A DNA stretch of 64,000 bases from Prevotellaceae bacterium (GTDB lineage: Bacteria; Bacteroidota; Bacteroidia; Bacteroidales; Bacteroidaceae): NCBI GenBank assembly GCA_028723525.1, contig JAQYET010000060.1:62001-126000 (forward strand), read 5' to 3'. The number at the start of each line of letters is the position of its first letter. The first letter of the stretch is position 1. Of the stretch, positions 19,296 through 28,038 are shown piece by piece. The position numbers and the translations under genes were made by a program. Under the pieces are notes generated by a model. That model had not been told where the DNA came from. It saw only the letters and a program-made list of their open reading frames with translations, and made no database searches.

Positions 19296-20297
19296 CTATC
19301 TGCGACCTCCGAAATGACCGCCTCCGCCGCCTCCGCTTCGGCTACTGCCACCAAAGGAGCCGCCACCTCCACGACTTCCGCCACCGAAAGAGCCTCCCGG
19401 ACTGCTGTTGAAACTGCCACTGTTACCGCTGCGGTTTGTTGTGCCGGGGCTGTAAGTGTTGTTGTTGGAACGTGTGCTGCCGTTGAAAGAGCCATTGCGA
19501 GTACTACGGCTGTCGTAAGAACCGTTAGAATAGGATGACGGGCGGCGCGTTCCGAACGAAGAGCCTCGGTTAGAACGCGAGCCATGACCTGTGTTTGTTA
19601 CTGAAGAGCCCTCACGTTTCCCATAGAAACTACCACGATGTCCACCTCCGAACGAACCCGTTCCGCGACCTGCAATGCCACTGCCGGACCTGTAGTTGTT
19701 GTAATAACCGCCGCCATACCAACTACCATACCAAGGATAATACCAACCGTCGTAATAGCCACGATAACCTACGTAAGGGTAATACCAACTATAATAAGGG
19801 TAATGCCAGTCATAAAAGAACGGGTCATAAAATCCGTAATATCCATACCACCCGGGATAGCCTACCCGCCAATAATGCCAATATGGATAGTAGGTATAGT
19901 AGTTGTAATAACCTCCATACCACGGACTGCGCCAGTAGTAATCATCGAAACGACTCATGCGACGGCTGTAAACATAATCAGAATCCATATCGTATTCGGC
20001 AGAGGAATTATACTCGTTCTCGTCCTCAAGCCCGGAATGAAACTCTATTATGTCATTGCCGACGGAGTCTTCAGAAACAGATTCGTAGTAACTGTGTATC
20101 GGACGCCTGTTATACTCGTCAACATCTCTGCCCGAATCACTGTGATAGTCGGGCGAGATCTGTCGCCGCTCGTCATTCCTCGGGGGGTCTTGTTTATCTA
20201 CATTCTTGCCCGGAATGAAGTACAGGTCGTCGTTCTGCGCCAGCATCACAATCGGCATAAAACCTGCAATCAGTGTTAATAAAATCAACTTCTTCAT
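19296..20297 (-). CDS. exported tyrosine/tryptophan- and glycine/serine-rich low-complexity protein
   Basis: 333 residues. Signal peptide MKKLILLTLIAGFMPIVMLAQ, then an acidic part, a middle stretch dominated by Tyr, Trp, Pro and Gly (roughly 130-225, repeated YYxxWY patterns), and a C-terminal half rich in Gly, Ser, Arg and Asn ending in runs of Gly. No Cys-based domains are seen. The ATG at 20297 is used because it begins the signal peptide; a start 23 codons upstream would not be exported. I do not recognise a function. The composition resembles adhesive or matrix-type surface proteins, but that is inference. It lies upstream of the FadL-like gene in the same direction. Confidence 0.8.
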   Translation of the reverse strand: MKKLILLTLIAGFMPIVMLAQNDDLYFIPGKNVDKQDPPRNDERRQISPDYHSDSGRDVDEYNRRPIHSYYESVSEDSVGNDIIEFHSGLEDENEYNSSAEYDMDSDYVYSRRMSRFDDYYWRSPWYGGYYNYYTYYPYWHYWRVGYPGWYGYYGFYDPFFYDWHYPYYSWYYPYVGYRGYYDGWYYPWYGSWYGGGYYNNYRSGSGIAGRGTGSFGGGHRGSFYGKREGSSVTNTGHGSRSNRGSSFGTRRPSSYSNGSYDSRSTRNGSFNGSTRSNNNTYSPGTTNRSGNSGSFNSSPGGSFGGGSRGGGGSFGGSSRSGGGGGGHFGGRR

Positions 20298-20426
20298 ATT
20301 TGTTCTCCTTATTTTTTTACAATAATAAATGCGTATGCACATCGTCACACATGCAAAAATAGACACATTTTACTTGCAAATATACGGAAAAACCCTAAAG
20401 CATGATAGGTTTTTCCCTATTTTTTG

Positions 20427-20434
20427 TAAATTTG
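20427..20434 (+). promoter_or_regulatory. possible -7 box for prmA
   Basis: TAAATTTG followed by CAC, 44 nt before the prmA ATG. The -33 element is not clear. Confidence 0.4.
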
Positions 20435-20477
20435 CACTCGGAATTTAACTTTTTGACACTAAAAAAATATTTATATA

Positions 20478-21368
20478 ATGAAGTACATTGAGGTTGTTTT
20501 TGCTTTCTACGACGTAGAGAATGGGCCTGTCTGCGACATGCAGACACTGGTTGCGGCACGAGATATTGCCGCTTCGCTTGCCGGAGAAATAGGGTTCGAC
20601 AGTTTCGTTGAAACCGAAAATGGGATGAAAGGATACATCCTTGAGGAAATATTCCACAAAAACACTCTTGACGATTGTCTCGCTGATTTTCCGATACATA
20701 ATATAAGGATAGAATACACATACGGCGAGGCTGAAGATAAAAATTGGAACGAGGCATGGGAAAACGAGGGCTTTGAGCCTGTGAACATAGATAATAAGTG
20801 CATTATCCACGACACCATAAACATACCTGAAGGCACAGACAGCATGGTAAATATCCTTATCGATGCCAAGCAAGCATTCGGTACAGGCAATCATGAAACG
20901 ACACGGATGATTGTCAGCACAATGATGCAAGCAGATATTGAAGGGAAACGTATCCTCGATTGCGGATGCGGGACGGGCATATTGTCGATACTTGCAGCAA
21001 AACGTGGGGCTGCACAAGTGACGGGCTATGACATCGACGAGTGGAGCGTAAGTAATACCGAGCACAATGCTTCGCTTAACGGAGTGGAAGAAAGAATAGA
21101 GGTGTTGCTCGGCGATGCGAATGTTCTGACACATGTTTCGGGAGTCTTTGACATCATAATTGCAAACATCAACCGCAACACACTTATTGCAGACATGCCG
21201 AGATTTAAGGAAATTCTCGCATCGGGAGGAAAGATGATTCTTAGCGGATTTTACGAAGAAGATATAAAAATGCTTGTTGAAGAGGCTGAAAGAATGGGAA
21301 TGGAGTTGGTCGGGCAAAAAACAGATAACGGCTGGGCGATGATTGTGTTGACGTCACAGCCCCTCTAA
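20478..21368 (+). CDS. prmA: ribosomal protein L11 methyltransferase
   Basis: 296 residues. SAM-dependent methyltransferase that trimethylates ribosomal protein L11 in the cytoplasm. Family marks: AFGTGNHETTRM, the SAM-binding DCGCGTGILSILAAKRGA, and the catalytic IIANINRN. The N-terminal L11-recognition domain is present. Its last 4 nt overlap the end of the convergent GH25 gene. Confidence 0.96.
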   Translation: MKYIEVVFAFYDVENGPVCDMQTLVAARDIAASLAGEIGFDSFVETENGMKGYILEEIFHKNTLDDCLADFPIHNIRIEYTYGEAEDKNWNEAWENEGFEPVNIDNKCIIHDTINIPEGTDSMVNILIDAKQAFGTGNHETTRMIVSTMMQADIEGKRILDCGCGTGILSILAAKRGAAQVTGYDIDEWSVSNTEHNASLNGVEERIEVLLGDANVLTHVSGVFDIIIANINRNTLIADMPRFKEILASGGKMILSGFYEEDIKMLVEEAERMGMELVGQKTDNGWAMIVLTSQPL

Positions 21369-22168
21369 TCTATGGTGAGTTGGCGCAAGTCATAATAACT
21401 TCCGTTGTATATATCCAAGTCAACACTGCCGTTGATGCCGGGTAACCTGCCTGCATCAGTGTGCTGCCAGAACTTCCACGGACCGTCATACTCCACCTTG
21501 TCAACATAGTAATGGGCTATCCAATACGGATAGTCTTCAAACACAGGCTCGTTAAGATAAGCCAACTTGAACTTGTAATATGTGTATATTATGGGCTTCA
21601 CATGGTATTTGTCTTCCACTATATGCAACCATGTCAGCACGTCACGTTGGAAATCTTCAGTGGATACGTTCTTAGGTTTGTGCTCTACATCAAGCACCGG
21701 AGGGAGGTCTCCTTCAAGCAACTTCACGTTATTGAGAAAGAACTGTGCCTGCTCCCGTGGTCCTGATTTATTGCTCCAAAAATGGTATGCACCTCGTATA
21801 AATCCATGCTCGCGTGCATTGTAGAAGTTGGAAACGAAGTTTTTGTCGATGCGCGACGCCCCTTCAGTGGCTTTCATTATCACGAAACGCACCGGATGTC
21901 CTTGTATAGTTGCCTCCTGAAGGTCTTTCCAATTTATACTACCTTGATAATGACTGATGTCAATTCCATGTATCTCGTAACCTTCGGGATAGTCGGCTTC
22001 GCCATAAATTGCCCGCCAACGGAAGCTGTATGGGCTGATAAAGAAATAGTAGAATGCGGCAATGTAAACCACAACAACCAAAAAAACACCAAGCCACCAA
22101 GACCATGACGGCAGCCTGCTGAGTAGCGACTTCTTCTTGCTTCTGTGACGACGACGCGCGGAGTTCAT
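21365..22168 (-). CDS. membrane-anchored GH25 lysozyme-like muramidase
   Basis: 267 residues. A short basic cytoplasmic tail (RRRHRSKKK) and one membrane segment (about 24-46) precede a glycoside hydrolase 25 domain: GIDISHYQGSINW, FVIMKATEGAS, the catalytic DVEH in PPVLDVEHKPK, PIIYTYYKFK and the closing WQHTDAGRLPGINGSVDLD. These enzymes cut the MurNAc-GlcNAc bond in peptidoglycan. The anchor suggests it acts in the periplasm on the cell's own wall. A second GH25 at 42364-43080 has a cleavable signal instead. Confidence 0.93.
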   Translation of the reverse strand: MNSARRRHRSKKKSLLSRLPSWSWWLGVFLVVVVYIAAFYYFFISPYSFRWRAIYGEADYPEGYEIHGIDISHYQGSINWKDLQEATIQGHPVRFVIMKATEGASRIDKNFVSNFYNAREHGFIRGAYHFWSNKSGPREQAQFFLNNVKLLEGDLPPVLDVEHKPKNVSTEDFQRDVLTWLHIVEDKYHVKPIIYTYYKFKLAYLNEPVFEDYPYWIAHYYVDKVEYDGPWKFWQHTDAGRLPGINGSVDLDIYNGSYYDLRQLTID

Positions 22169-22295
22169 TGCTTTAAAGATAAGAATGTTTGTGATTGAGA
22201 AAACGAGCGGTCTGAATTATCTGATATACATTAGCGCATCATAAATCATATTCATACCTACATATCTCCATTTTCCCAATCACAAACAAGTAGTT

Positions 22296-23936
22296 TTATT
22301 TTTTTCCTTGCTCAAGGGCGAGAGTCATTGTGGTCTGGTCGCACACTTCCGAAGGTCCCCAATACTGTATCGGTCCGGGATAAACGAAGCATGTTTTCTT
22401 CGACCATTCACCCCGTAGCTCTGCGAAAGTTTTGAAAGGCAGCCCTTCAAGGTCAACAAGAGCTTTTCGTATCACCGGCTTCATCTTTCCTTTACGGCGT
22501 TCCATGTTCAGCATCATGGTGATAGGCACACCGCCTGCAACCCACTCTTCTGCCGGAGCTGTGGTGTTCTTAATGATAGCCATGTAGCCAGTCTTGCCGT
22601 TGGCAATAAGTTGCGCCGCACTCGTTCCGAGTGCATAGCAGTAGTCTGCATCGAAGTTTGAAGGCGAAGCGCAACGTCCTTCATATCCGAAGAAATGGTG
22701 TTGGGTGGCAAATTGTCCGTTGAACATACCTGTCTTGCGCCAACGCTCCAATTTTGTGGCAACCATTGAAGACAAAAGTTTCTCTGTCTCAATCAGACTT
22801 ACCTGCACATTGCCATGCGGGTCGCGGTCGAGTGCCAACTGATGTGCAACACTCGTGGGGAGTGAGTTGAAGACAGCAAGGTTCTCGTCGGAAATCTGCT
22901 GCTTCACGAAGTCTATCTGTTCGATGCGGCTTACGACATTTGCTCCCGGCATAGCGAGGACATCGTTGAGTTCGGCAATCAGTTTCTTAATGGCAGGTAT
23001 AAACTCAATGAGCCCCTCCGGGATTATTACCGTACCGAAATTATCTCCTTTCTCTGCACGTCGTGCAACAGAATTTGCGATGTATGTTATCACATCGTCA
23101 AGGGTAAGGTCTTGTGCTTCGACTTCTTCAGAAATAAGACAGATGTTGGGTTGTGTCTGCAATGCACATTCAAGAGCGATGTGTGACGCTGCACGACCCA
23201 TTACTTTTATGAAATGCCAGTACTTTTGTGCCGAGTTACAATCGCGCTCAATGTTTCCTATTAACTCGGAATACATCTTGCATGTAGTGTCGAAACCGAA
23301 AGATGTTTCTATTTGGTCATTCTTCAAGTCGCCGTCGATTGTCTTAGGACAACCTATCACCTGAACGCCATAATTCTTTGCTGCATAGTATTCTGCCAAT
23401 ATACATGCGTTGGTATTTGAGTCGTCTCCACCCACTATTACGAGGGCTTTGATGTCAAGTTCCCGTATTATTTCATATCCTTTTTCAAACTGTTCCTCCT
23501 TGTCGAGTTTAGTTCTTCCTGAGCCAATCATGTCGAAACCGCCGGTATTCCGGTATTCATCAACTATTTCTTCCGTTATTTCGATATAATCATGGTTCAC
23601 CAATCCGCTGGGACCGAGGATAAATCCAAAGAGCCTGTTTTCCGGATTTAGCCTCTTCATGGCATCAAAAAGTCCTGTGATTACATTGTGCCCACCGGGT
23701 GCCGGACCTCCCGAAAGTATTACACCCACATTCATTTTTGCCGTGACAGGCTTGTCACTTCTTTCAAATTCAATTAAAGGCATCCCATATGTATTAGGAA
23801 ACAACGCCTTTATTTCATCCTGATTGTCAACACTTTGAGTCGGCTTGCCCTCTTTTACTTTAACTGTGCCTTGAAGAGCCTTAGGCAACTTAGGCACATA
23901 AGCAGCGCGCACTTGCTGCAATAAATCTTTTCTCAT
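22296..23936 (-). CDS. pfp: pyrophosphate-dependent 6-phosphofructokinase
   Basis: 546 residues, the long PPi-PFK type. It interconverts fructose 6-phosphate and fructose 1,6-bisphosphate with PPi as phosphate donor. PPi specificity is indicated by GGDDSN (Asp where ATP enzymes have Gly) and by PKTIDGDL; also visible are LSGGPAPGGHN and the C-terminal FGYEGRC substrate site. The ATG at 23936 (MRKDLLQQV) is preferred; an upstream in-frame start adds 15 basic residues. Single gene. Confidence 0.95.
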   Translation of the reverse strand: MRKDLLQQVRAAYVPKLPKALQGTVKVKEGKPTQSVDNQDEIKALFPNTYGMPLIEFERSDKPVTAKMNVGVILSGGPAPGGHNVITGLFDAMKRLNPENRLFGFILGPSGLVNHDYIEITEEIVDEYRNTGGFDMIGSGRTKLDKEEQFEKGYEIIRELDIKALVIVGGDDSNTNACILAEYYAAKNYGVQVIGCPKTIDGDLKNDQIETSFGFDTTCKMYSELIGNIERDCNSAQKYWHFIKVMGRAASHIALECALQTQPNICLISEEVEAQDLTLDDVITYIANSVARRAEKGDNFGTVIIPEGLIEFIPAIKKLIAELNDVLAMPGANVVSRIEQIDFVKQQISDENLAVFNSLPTSVAHQLALDRDPHGNVQVSLIETEKLLSSMVATKLERWRKTGMFNGQFATQHHFFGYEGRCASPSNFDADYCYALGTSAAQLIANGKTGYMAIIKNTTAPAEEWVAGGVPITMMLNMERRKGKMKPVIRKALVDLEGLPFKTFAELRGEWSKKTCFVYPGPIQYWGPSEVCDQTTMTLALEQGKK

Positions 23937-24079
23937 CTTTACCTGAATTGTTAATCTTTTTACATATAACCTTTTATCCAATACCTAAATATGAATGCAA
24001 AAATACCACTTTTTTATGACACGGAGAAGGAAAAGCCGTTGAAATAAACCTTTTTAAGTTTTTTTTTTCACCAAAATGC

Positions 24080-24108
24080 TTGCGATATTCAAAAAATAAG
24101 TATATTTG
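24080..24108 (+). promoter_or_regulatory. promoter of the 24163 operon
   Basis: TTG (24080-24082), 18-nt spacer, TATATTTG (24101-24108). Confidence 0.55.
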
Positions 24109-24162
24109 CAATACTGATATTACAAAGAATTAAGAATTTAAGAAAGAAAGGAGCATATCACC

Positions 24163-24435
24163 ATGACAAAGAGAAGAAATCTCAAGAAGACAATAAACAA
24201 CGTTTGCGGAGACTTGTTCGCAGAGTGCATTGCATCGTCACTATACAATGGTAAGCCAGATAATGAGCATGTTAACATCATCCTTGCCTCAATAATAAGT
24301 ATTCACAATGACTATGTAAGGCGCATTTCTCACCCGGAACCGGGGATGACTGCCAAATGTTATTACAACCATCTGCGCAGAGATTTCGACAAGAGCGTTG
24401 ACGAGGTGATTGACAGTATATGTAATATAGGATAA
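24163..24435 (+). CDS. small conserved-looking protein of unknown function
   Basis: 90 residues, largely helical (MTKRRNLKKTINNVCGDLFAEC ...), no signal or membrane segment. A good purine-rich stretch (AGAAAGGAG) stands before the ATG, unusual in this window. The stop overlaps the next start in TAATG, so translation is coupled to the acyltransferase gene. I do not recognise a family; the two cysteines and conserved Asn/His do not form an evident metal site. Confidence 0.75.
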   Translation: MTKRRNLKKTINNVCGDLFAECIASSLYNGKPDNEHVNIILASIISIHNDYVRRISHPEPGMTAKCYYNHLRRDFDKSVDEVIDSICNIG

Positions 24436-24998
24436 TGCTGAAAATGATAGAAAAGTTTTGTAGGTGGCTATTATATAGACAAATGGGGTGGAATAAGAAC
24501 ATCACGGAAGTCCACCCCGATAAATACATAATCTGCCTTGCACCGCATACGAGCAATTGGGATTTTCTTATAGGACAGTTATACATGAGAGCCGAGGGAA
24601 TGAAGGCTAACTTCATGATGAAGAAAGAGTGGTTTATTGGTCCGCTCGGCGTGATATTCCGTAAAATAGGAGGAATACCGGTGTGGCGCAGTAAGAAGTC
24701 GAGTCTCACAGACAATCTCGCAGAAACGGCAAAGAAAGAGAACACTTTCACGCTTTGTATCACCCCGGAAGGTACTCGTTCGAGAAATCCGGAGTGGAAG
24801 AAAGGCTTCTATTTCATTGCCCATAAAGCCGAGATCCCGATTTTGCTATATGCAATAGACTATCAGAAAAAACTGATACAATGCACCGAAACCATTATTC
24901 CTAATGGTGATGTGGATGCTCAGATACGCGAAATTAAACTTTACTATAAGGATTTCAAGGGCAAACGCCCCGAACTTTTCAGCATAGGAGAAATTTAA
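24435..24998 (+). CDS. PlsC-type 1-acylglycerol-3-phosphate acyltransferase-like protein
   Basis: 187 residues. The acyltransferase HX4D motif is HTSNWD (38-43) and the phosphate-binding motif is PEGTRSR (111-117). Family enzymes move an acyl chain to a lysophospholipid-type acceptor at the inner membrane. It is short and has no clear membrane helix. Both ends are TAATG junctions with its neighbours, so it is translationally coupled to the small protein upstream and the lipoprotein downstream. The true acceptor is unknown. Confidence 0.88.
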   Translation: MLKMIEKFCRWLLYRQMGWNKNITEVHPDKYIICLAPHTSNWDFLIGQLYMRAEGMKANFMMKKEWFIGPLGVIFRKIGGIPVWRSKKSSLTDNLAETAKKENTFTLCITPEGTRSRNPEWKKGFYFIAHKAEIPILLYAIDYQKKLIQCTETIIPNGDVDAQIREIKLYYKDFKGKRPELFSIGEI

Positions 24999-27682
24999 TG
25001 AATAAAGGATACCTATATATAATAGTCGCTTTGACATTGCTCGCAGGATGTAGTTCTAAAAGAACTGTAATCCAACAGCAGTCTAATGTGGACATACGCT
25101 CTAATCTGCCGCTGGAATCTGAAACCCCGATTGGCTCATCTAAGCGTGAATATAAGCAGAACTACTCTAATTGGGGAGTGGAATACACCGGCGAGCAGTG
25201 GGTTAAAAATATTTCGAAACCTATTCGTATAGAAGAAGGTTTGGAAAACAGACATTTATCAGTGACACCAAGTCACGGCAGATATTACGACAGCGGAAAG
25301 GACAGGTGGAAATGGCAACGACCGGAACTGTTCTGTACTACGGAGGACTTGTTCACACAAACCATCGTAATTCCGTATCTCATACCTATGCTTGAGAATG
25401 CAGGTGCAACGGTGTTCACATCAAGGGAGCGCGACTGGCAGCGCAACGAGGTGGTGATAGATAATGACGACATCCGCCAGCAGCCTCAATACACCGAAAC
25501 AAACGGATACCGAACATGGCAAGATGCAGGTGTGAATGGTTTCGCCTCGCGCAAAAAAGAATACATAAATGGTGAAAACCCATTCCTTGATGGAACGGTA
25601 AGAATGGCTCGGACATCAAACCGCAAGAACCAAAGTTACATAACCTACAAACCGAACATTCCCAAGGAGGGGCGTTATGCAGTGTATGTGAGTTATGCGA
25701 CGACGAACAACAGCGTGGATGATGCAGAGTATATAGTATATCACAAGGGTGTTAAGACCGTATTCCATGTAAACCAGAAGATGGGCGGAGGCACGTGGGT
25801 ATATCTCGGGACATTCGGTTTTGAGCAGGGTTGCTCATCGAGAAACTGTGTAGTTGTTACCAATGTGAGCGACAAGAACGGCGTGGTGACATCCGATGCC
25901 ATACGTTTCGGAGGCGGAATGGGCAACATAAAGCGTGCCGGAATGACAAGCGGGCTGCCAAGATGTCTCGAAGGCGCGCGATATAACGCACAATGGTCTG
26001 GAGCACCTAATAATGTATATAATGCTAAGGAGGGGCAAGACGACTACACAGACGATATAAACACACGCTCAAGAATGACCAACTGGCTGGCAGGCGGTTC
26101 GTGTTATGTGCCCAATATGACAGGACTGAAAGTCCCTCTCGAACTTTCACTTGCCGTACATAGCGATGCCGGTTATCACAACGACTACTCTTCAGTGTTC
26201 GGAACACTTACGATATGCACCACTGATTATCACGGCGGAGTGCTCAATTCGGGAATATCAAGAAACTATTCCAAGGATTTCGCTATGTCGCTGCTTTATG
26301 ATTCGCAGCGTGACCTGAGCAATGTGTTCGGCTCATGGACTGCACGCAAACTCTACGATCGCAATTACTCGGAGAGCAGACTTCCCGAAGTGCCGTCGGC
26401 TATACTTGAAACCTTGTCTCATCAGAGTTTCCCTGACATGAAATACGGACAAGACCCGAACTTCAAGTTCGTCTTCGCACGTTCTATATACAAGACTATC
26501 TTGAGATTTGTTGCCGACATGCACAACACATCATACGTGGTACAGCCTCTCGCTCCCACCGATTTCAACATACGTTTCATTGACAACAACAAGGTTCGAC
26601 TTAGTTGGAACCCGGTGAACGACCCACAAGAAAGTTCGGCAAAGCCAACCTCATACATGCTATACACTTCGCTGTCGGGCAATGAGTTCGACAATGGGCA
26701 ACCGGTGAGAGGCACCTCATGTCAAATGGAACTGCAACCAAACATAGTATATAGCTTCCGTGTAACGGCAGTAAACAAAGGCGGCGAAAGTTTTCCTACG
26801 GAGCAACTGTCTGCCGTTTACAACGAGGGAGCGACACGCACGGTTATGATAGTGAATGGTTTCCACAGGCTTTCTTCCCCCGCAGTCCATGAAACGATTG
26901 GCGAGCAGGGCTTCGACATGAATGCCGACCCGGGCGTGACATACGGTCCTACGGCAGGTTGGTGCGGAGAGCAGACGACTTTCGACAAGAGCGGTATCGG
27001 CATGACAAGTTCCTCCGGATTAGGATTTAGCGGCAACGAATTGCAAGGTAAGTTCATCGCAGGCAACGATTTCAACTATACAACGACACACGCCGAGGCT
27101 ATTATGGCCACGGGAAAATACAATGTGGCAAGTTGTTCGAGCAAGGCTGTGGAAAACGGAGAAGTCAATCTTGACGATTATTATTGCGTTGACCTAATTC
27201 TCGGACTTGAAAAAGACGACGGTCACTCGCTCGTGCAATACAAATCGTTCAGCAAGAAGATGCAACACCTGCTGAGAGAGTACACCCGCAGTGGCGGACG
27301 ATTGTTCGTGAGCGGTTCGTACATTGCCTCAGACATGACTTCGGAAAGCGAGCGAGACTTCCTTAGCGACGTGCTGAAAGTGAGCTACAATGGCGAAACC
27401 CCGTCACGTTACTACACCGACATCACTGGCATGGGGACATCGTTCGACATTTACCGCACCATAAACGAAGACCATTATGCTGCCACTTCTCCCGACGTTA
27501 TTCACCCCATCGGCTCTGCTTTCTGTGCATTGCTGTATGGCGACGGGCGCAGCGCAGGCGTGGCATACGACGGGCGCGACTATAAGTCGTTCGTAATAGG
27601 TTTTCCTTTCGAGTGCATAAAATCTCACTCGAAGCGCAATGCCGTGATGCGTGGAATACTATCATTCCTAATGAAAGATTAG
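24998..27682 (+). CDS. lipoprotein: amidase_3-like fold with inserted golvesin-like domain, FnIII and C-terminal domain
   Basis: 894 residues with lipid Cys18 (LLAGC). The amidase_3 layout is visible: His93 in SHGRYYDSG, Glu116, then LENAGATVFTSRERD; after a long insert come LELSLAVHSDAG with His388 and PSAILETLSHQ with Glu471. The insert (about 215-310: GRYAVYVSY ... DDAEYIVYHKGVKTVFHVNQ ... VTSDAIRFGGG) looks like the golvesin/XLY domain. A fibronectin III domain (about 520-610) and a C-terminal alpha/beta domain (from RTVMIVNGF) follow. Related Bacteroidales proteins are often called xanthan lyases from the golvesin part. Probable outer-membrane cell-wall amidase; the metal ligands are inferred from spacing. 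Confidence 0.8.
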   Translation: MNKGYLYIIVALTLLAGCSSKRTVIQQQSNVDIRSNLPLESETPIGSSKREYKQNYSNWGVEYTGEQWVKNISKPIRIEEGLENRHLSVTPSHGRYYDSGKDRWKWQRPELFCTTEDLFTQTIVIPYLIPMLENAGATVFTSRERDWQRNEVVIDNDDIRQQPQYTETNGYRTWQDAGVNGFASRKKEYINGENPFLDGTVRMARTSNRKNQSYITYKPNIPKEGRYAVYVSYATTNNSVDDAEYIVYHKGVKTVFHVNQKMGGGTWVYLGTFGFEQGCSSRNCVVVTNVSDKNGVVTSDAIRFGGGMGNIKRAGMTSGLPRCLEGARYNAQWSGAPNNVYNAKEGQDDYTDDINTRSRMTNWLAGGSCYVPNMTGLKVPLELSLAVHSDAGYHNDYSSVFGTLTICTTDYHGGVLNSGISRNYSKDFAMSLLYDSQRDLSNVFGSWTARKLYDRNYSESRLPEVPSAILETLSHQSFPDMKYGQDPNFKFVFARSIYKTILRFVADMHNTSYVVQPLAPTDFNIRFIDNNKVRLSWNPVNDPQESSAKPTSYMLYTSLSGNEFDNGQPVRGTSCQMELQPNIVYSFRVTAVNKGGESFPTEQLSAVYNEGATRTVMIVNGFHRLSSPAVHETIGEQGFDMNADPGVTYGPTAGWCGEQTTFDKSGIGMTSSSGLGFSGNELQGKFIAGNDFNYTTTHAEAIMATGKYNVASCSSKAVENGEVNLDDYYCVDLILGLEKDDGHSLVQYKSFSKKMQHLLREYTRSGGRLFVSGSYIASDMTSESERDFLSDVLKVSYNGETPSRYYTDITGMGTSFDIYRTINEDHYAATSPDVIHPIGSAFCALLYGDGRSAGVAYDGRDYKSFVIGFPFECIKSHSKRNAVMRGILSFLMKD

Positions 27683-27727
27683 GAACACCGCAAAATCATG
27701 AATTAAGTAAAAAACAATTTGGGAACA

Positions 27728-28033
27728 ATGAAGATACAAGCGAATGCCTCCGGTACAAGGAATATCGAAGTTACAGAGGAGCACCTGCAGACAATAGAGA
27801 GATACTCTCTGCTGAAAAACCTCGTTGACAGTAACGGCATAATAGATGAAACGGTGCTCGAAAAACTGCGACTCAACGTGCGCTCAATCCTCGGAGCACA
27901 GCCTGTGGCAGACAAGAGCCTGCTCGACCTTTGTCTCGATGTTATATACAATCCTGACATGAAGGCACTCGGGCTTCACAACCTCGTGTTGCTTTACATC
28001 GACCAAACAAAGAAAGGAGAGCACGAGCAATAA
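27728..28033 (+). CDS. small protein of unknown function before the YgiQ-like gene
   Basis: 101 residues, MKIQANASG..., helical, acidic, no signal. The ATG at 27728 is preferred over an in-frame TTG at 27719. It ends 5 nt before the radical SAM gene, in the same direction, so it is likely part of that operon. No family recognised. Confidence 0.7.
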   Translation: MKIQANASGTRNIEVTEEHLQTIERYSLLKNLVDSNGIIDETVLEKLRLNVRSILGAQPVADKSLLDLCLDVIYNPDMKALGLHNLVLLYIDQTKKGEHEQ

Positions 28034-28038
28034 CGACA

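Noticed and set aside
20445..21317. A 290-codon open frame on the minus strand opposite prmA
   Set aside because: prmA on the plus strand has all family motifs; the minus frame is Cys/His/Phe-rich with no recognisable domain and is a codon-bias shadow.
22187..22287. An 11-bp inverted repeat (GTTTGTGATTG / CAATCACAAAC) between the GH25 and phosphofructokinase genes
   Set aside because: The arms are 79 nt apart and the following T-run is on the wrong strand for the phosphofructokinase gene, so I could not support a terminator or operator.
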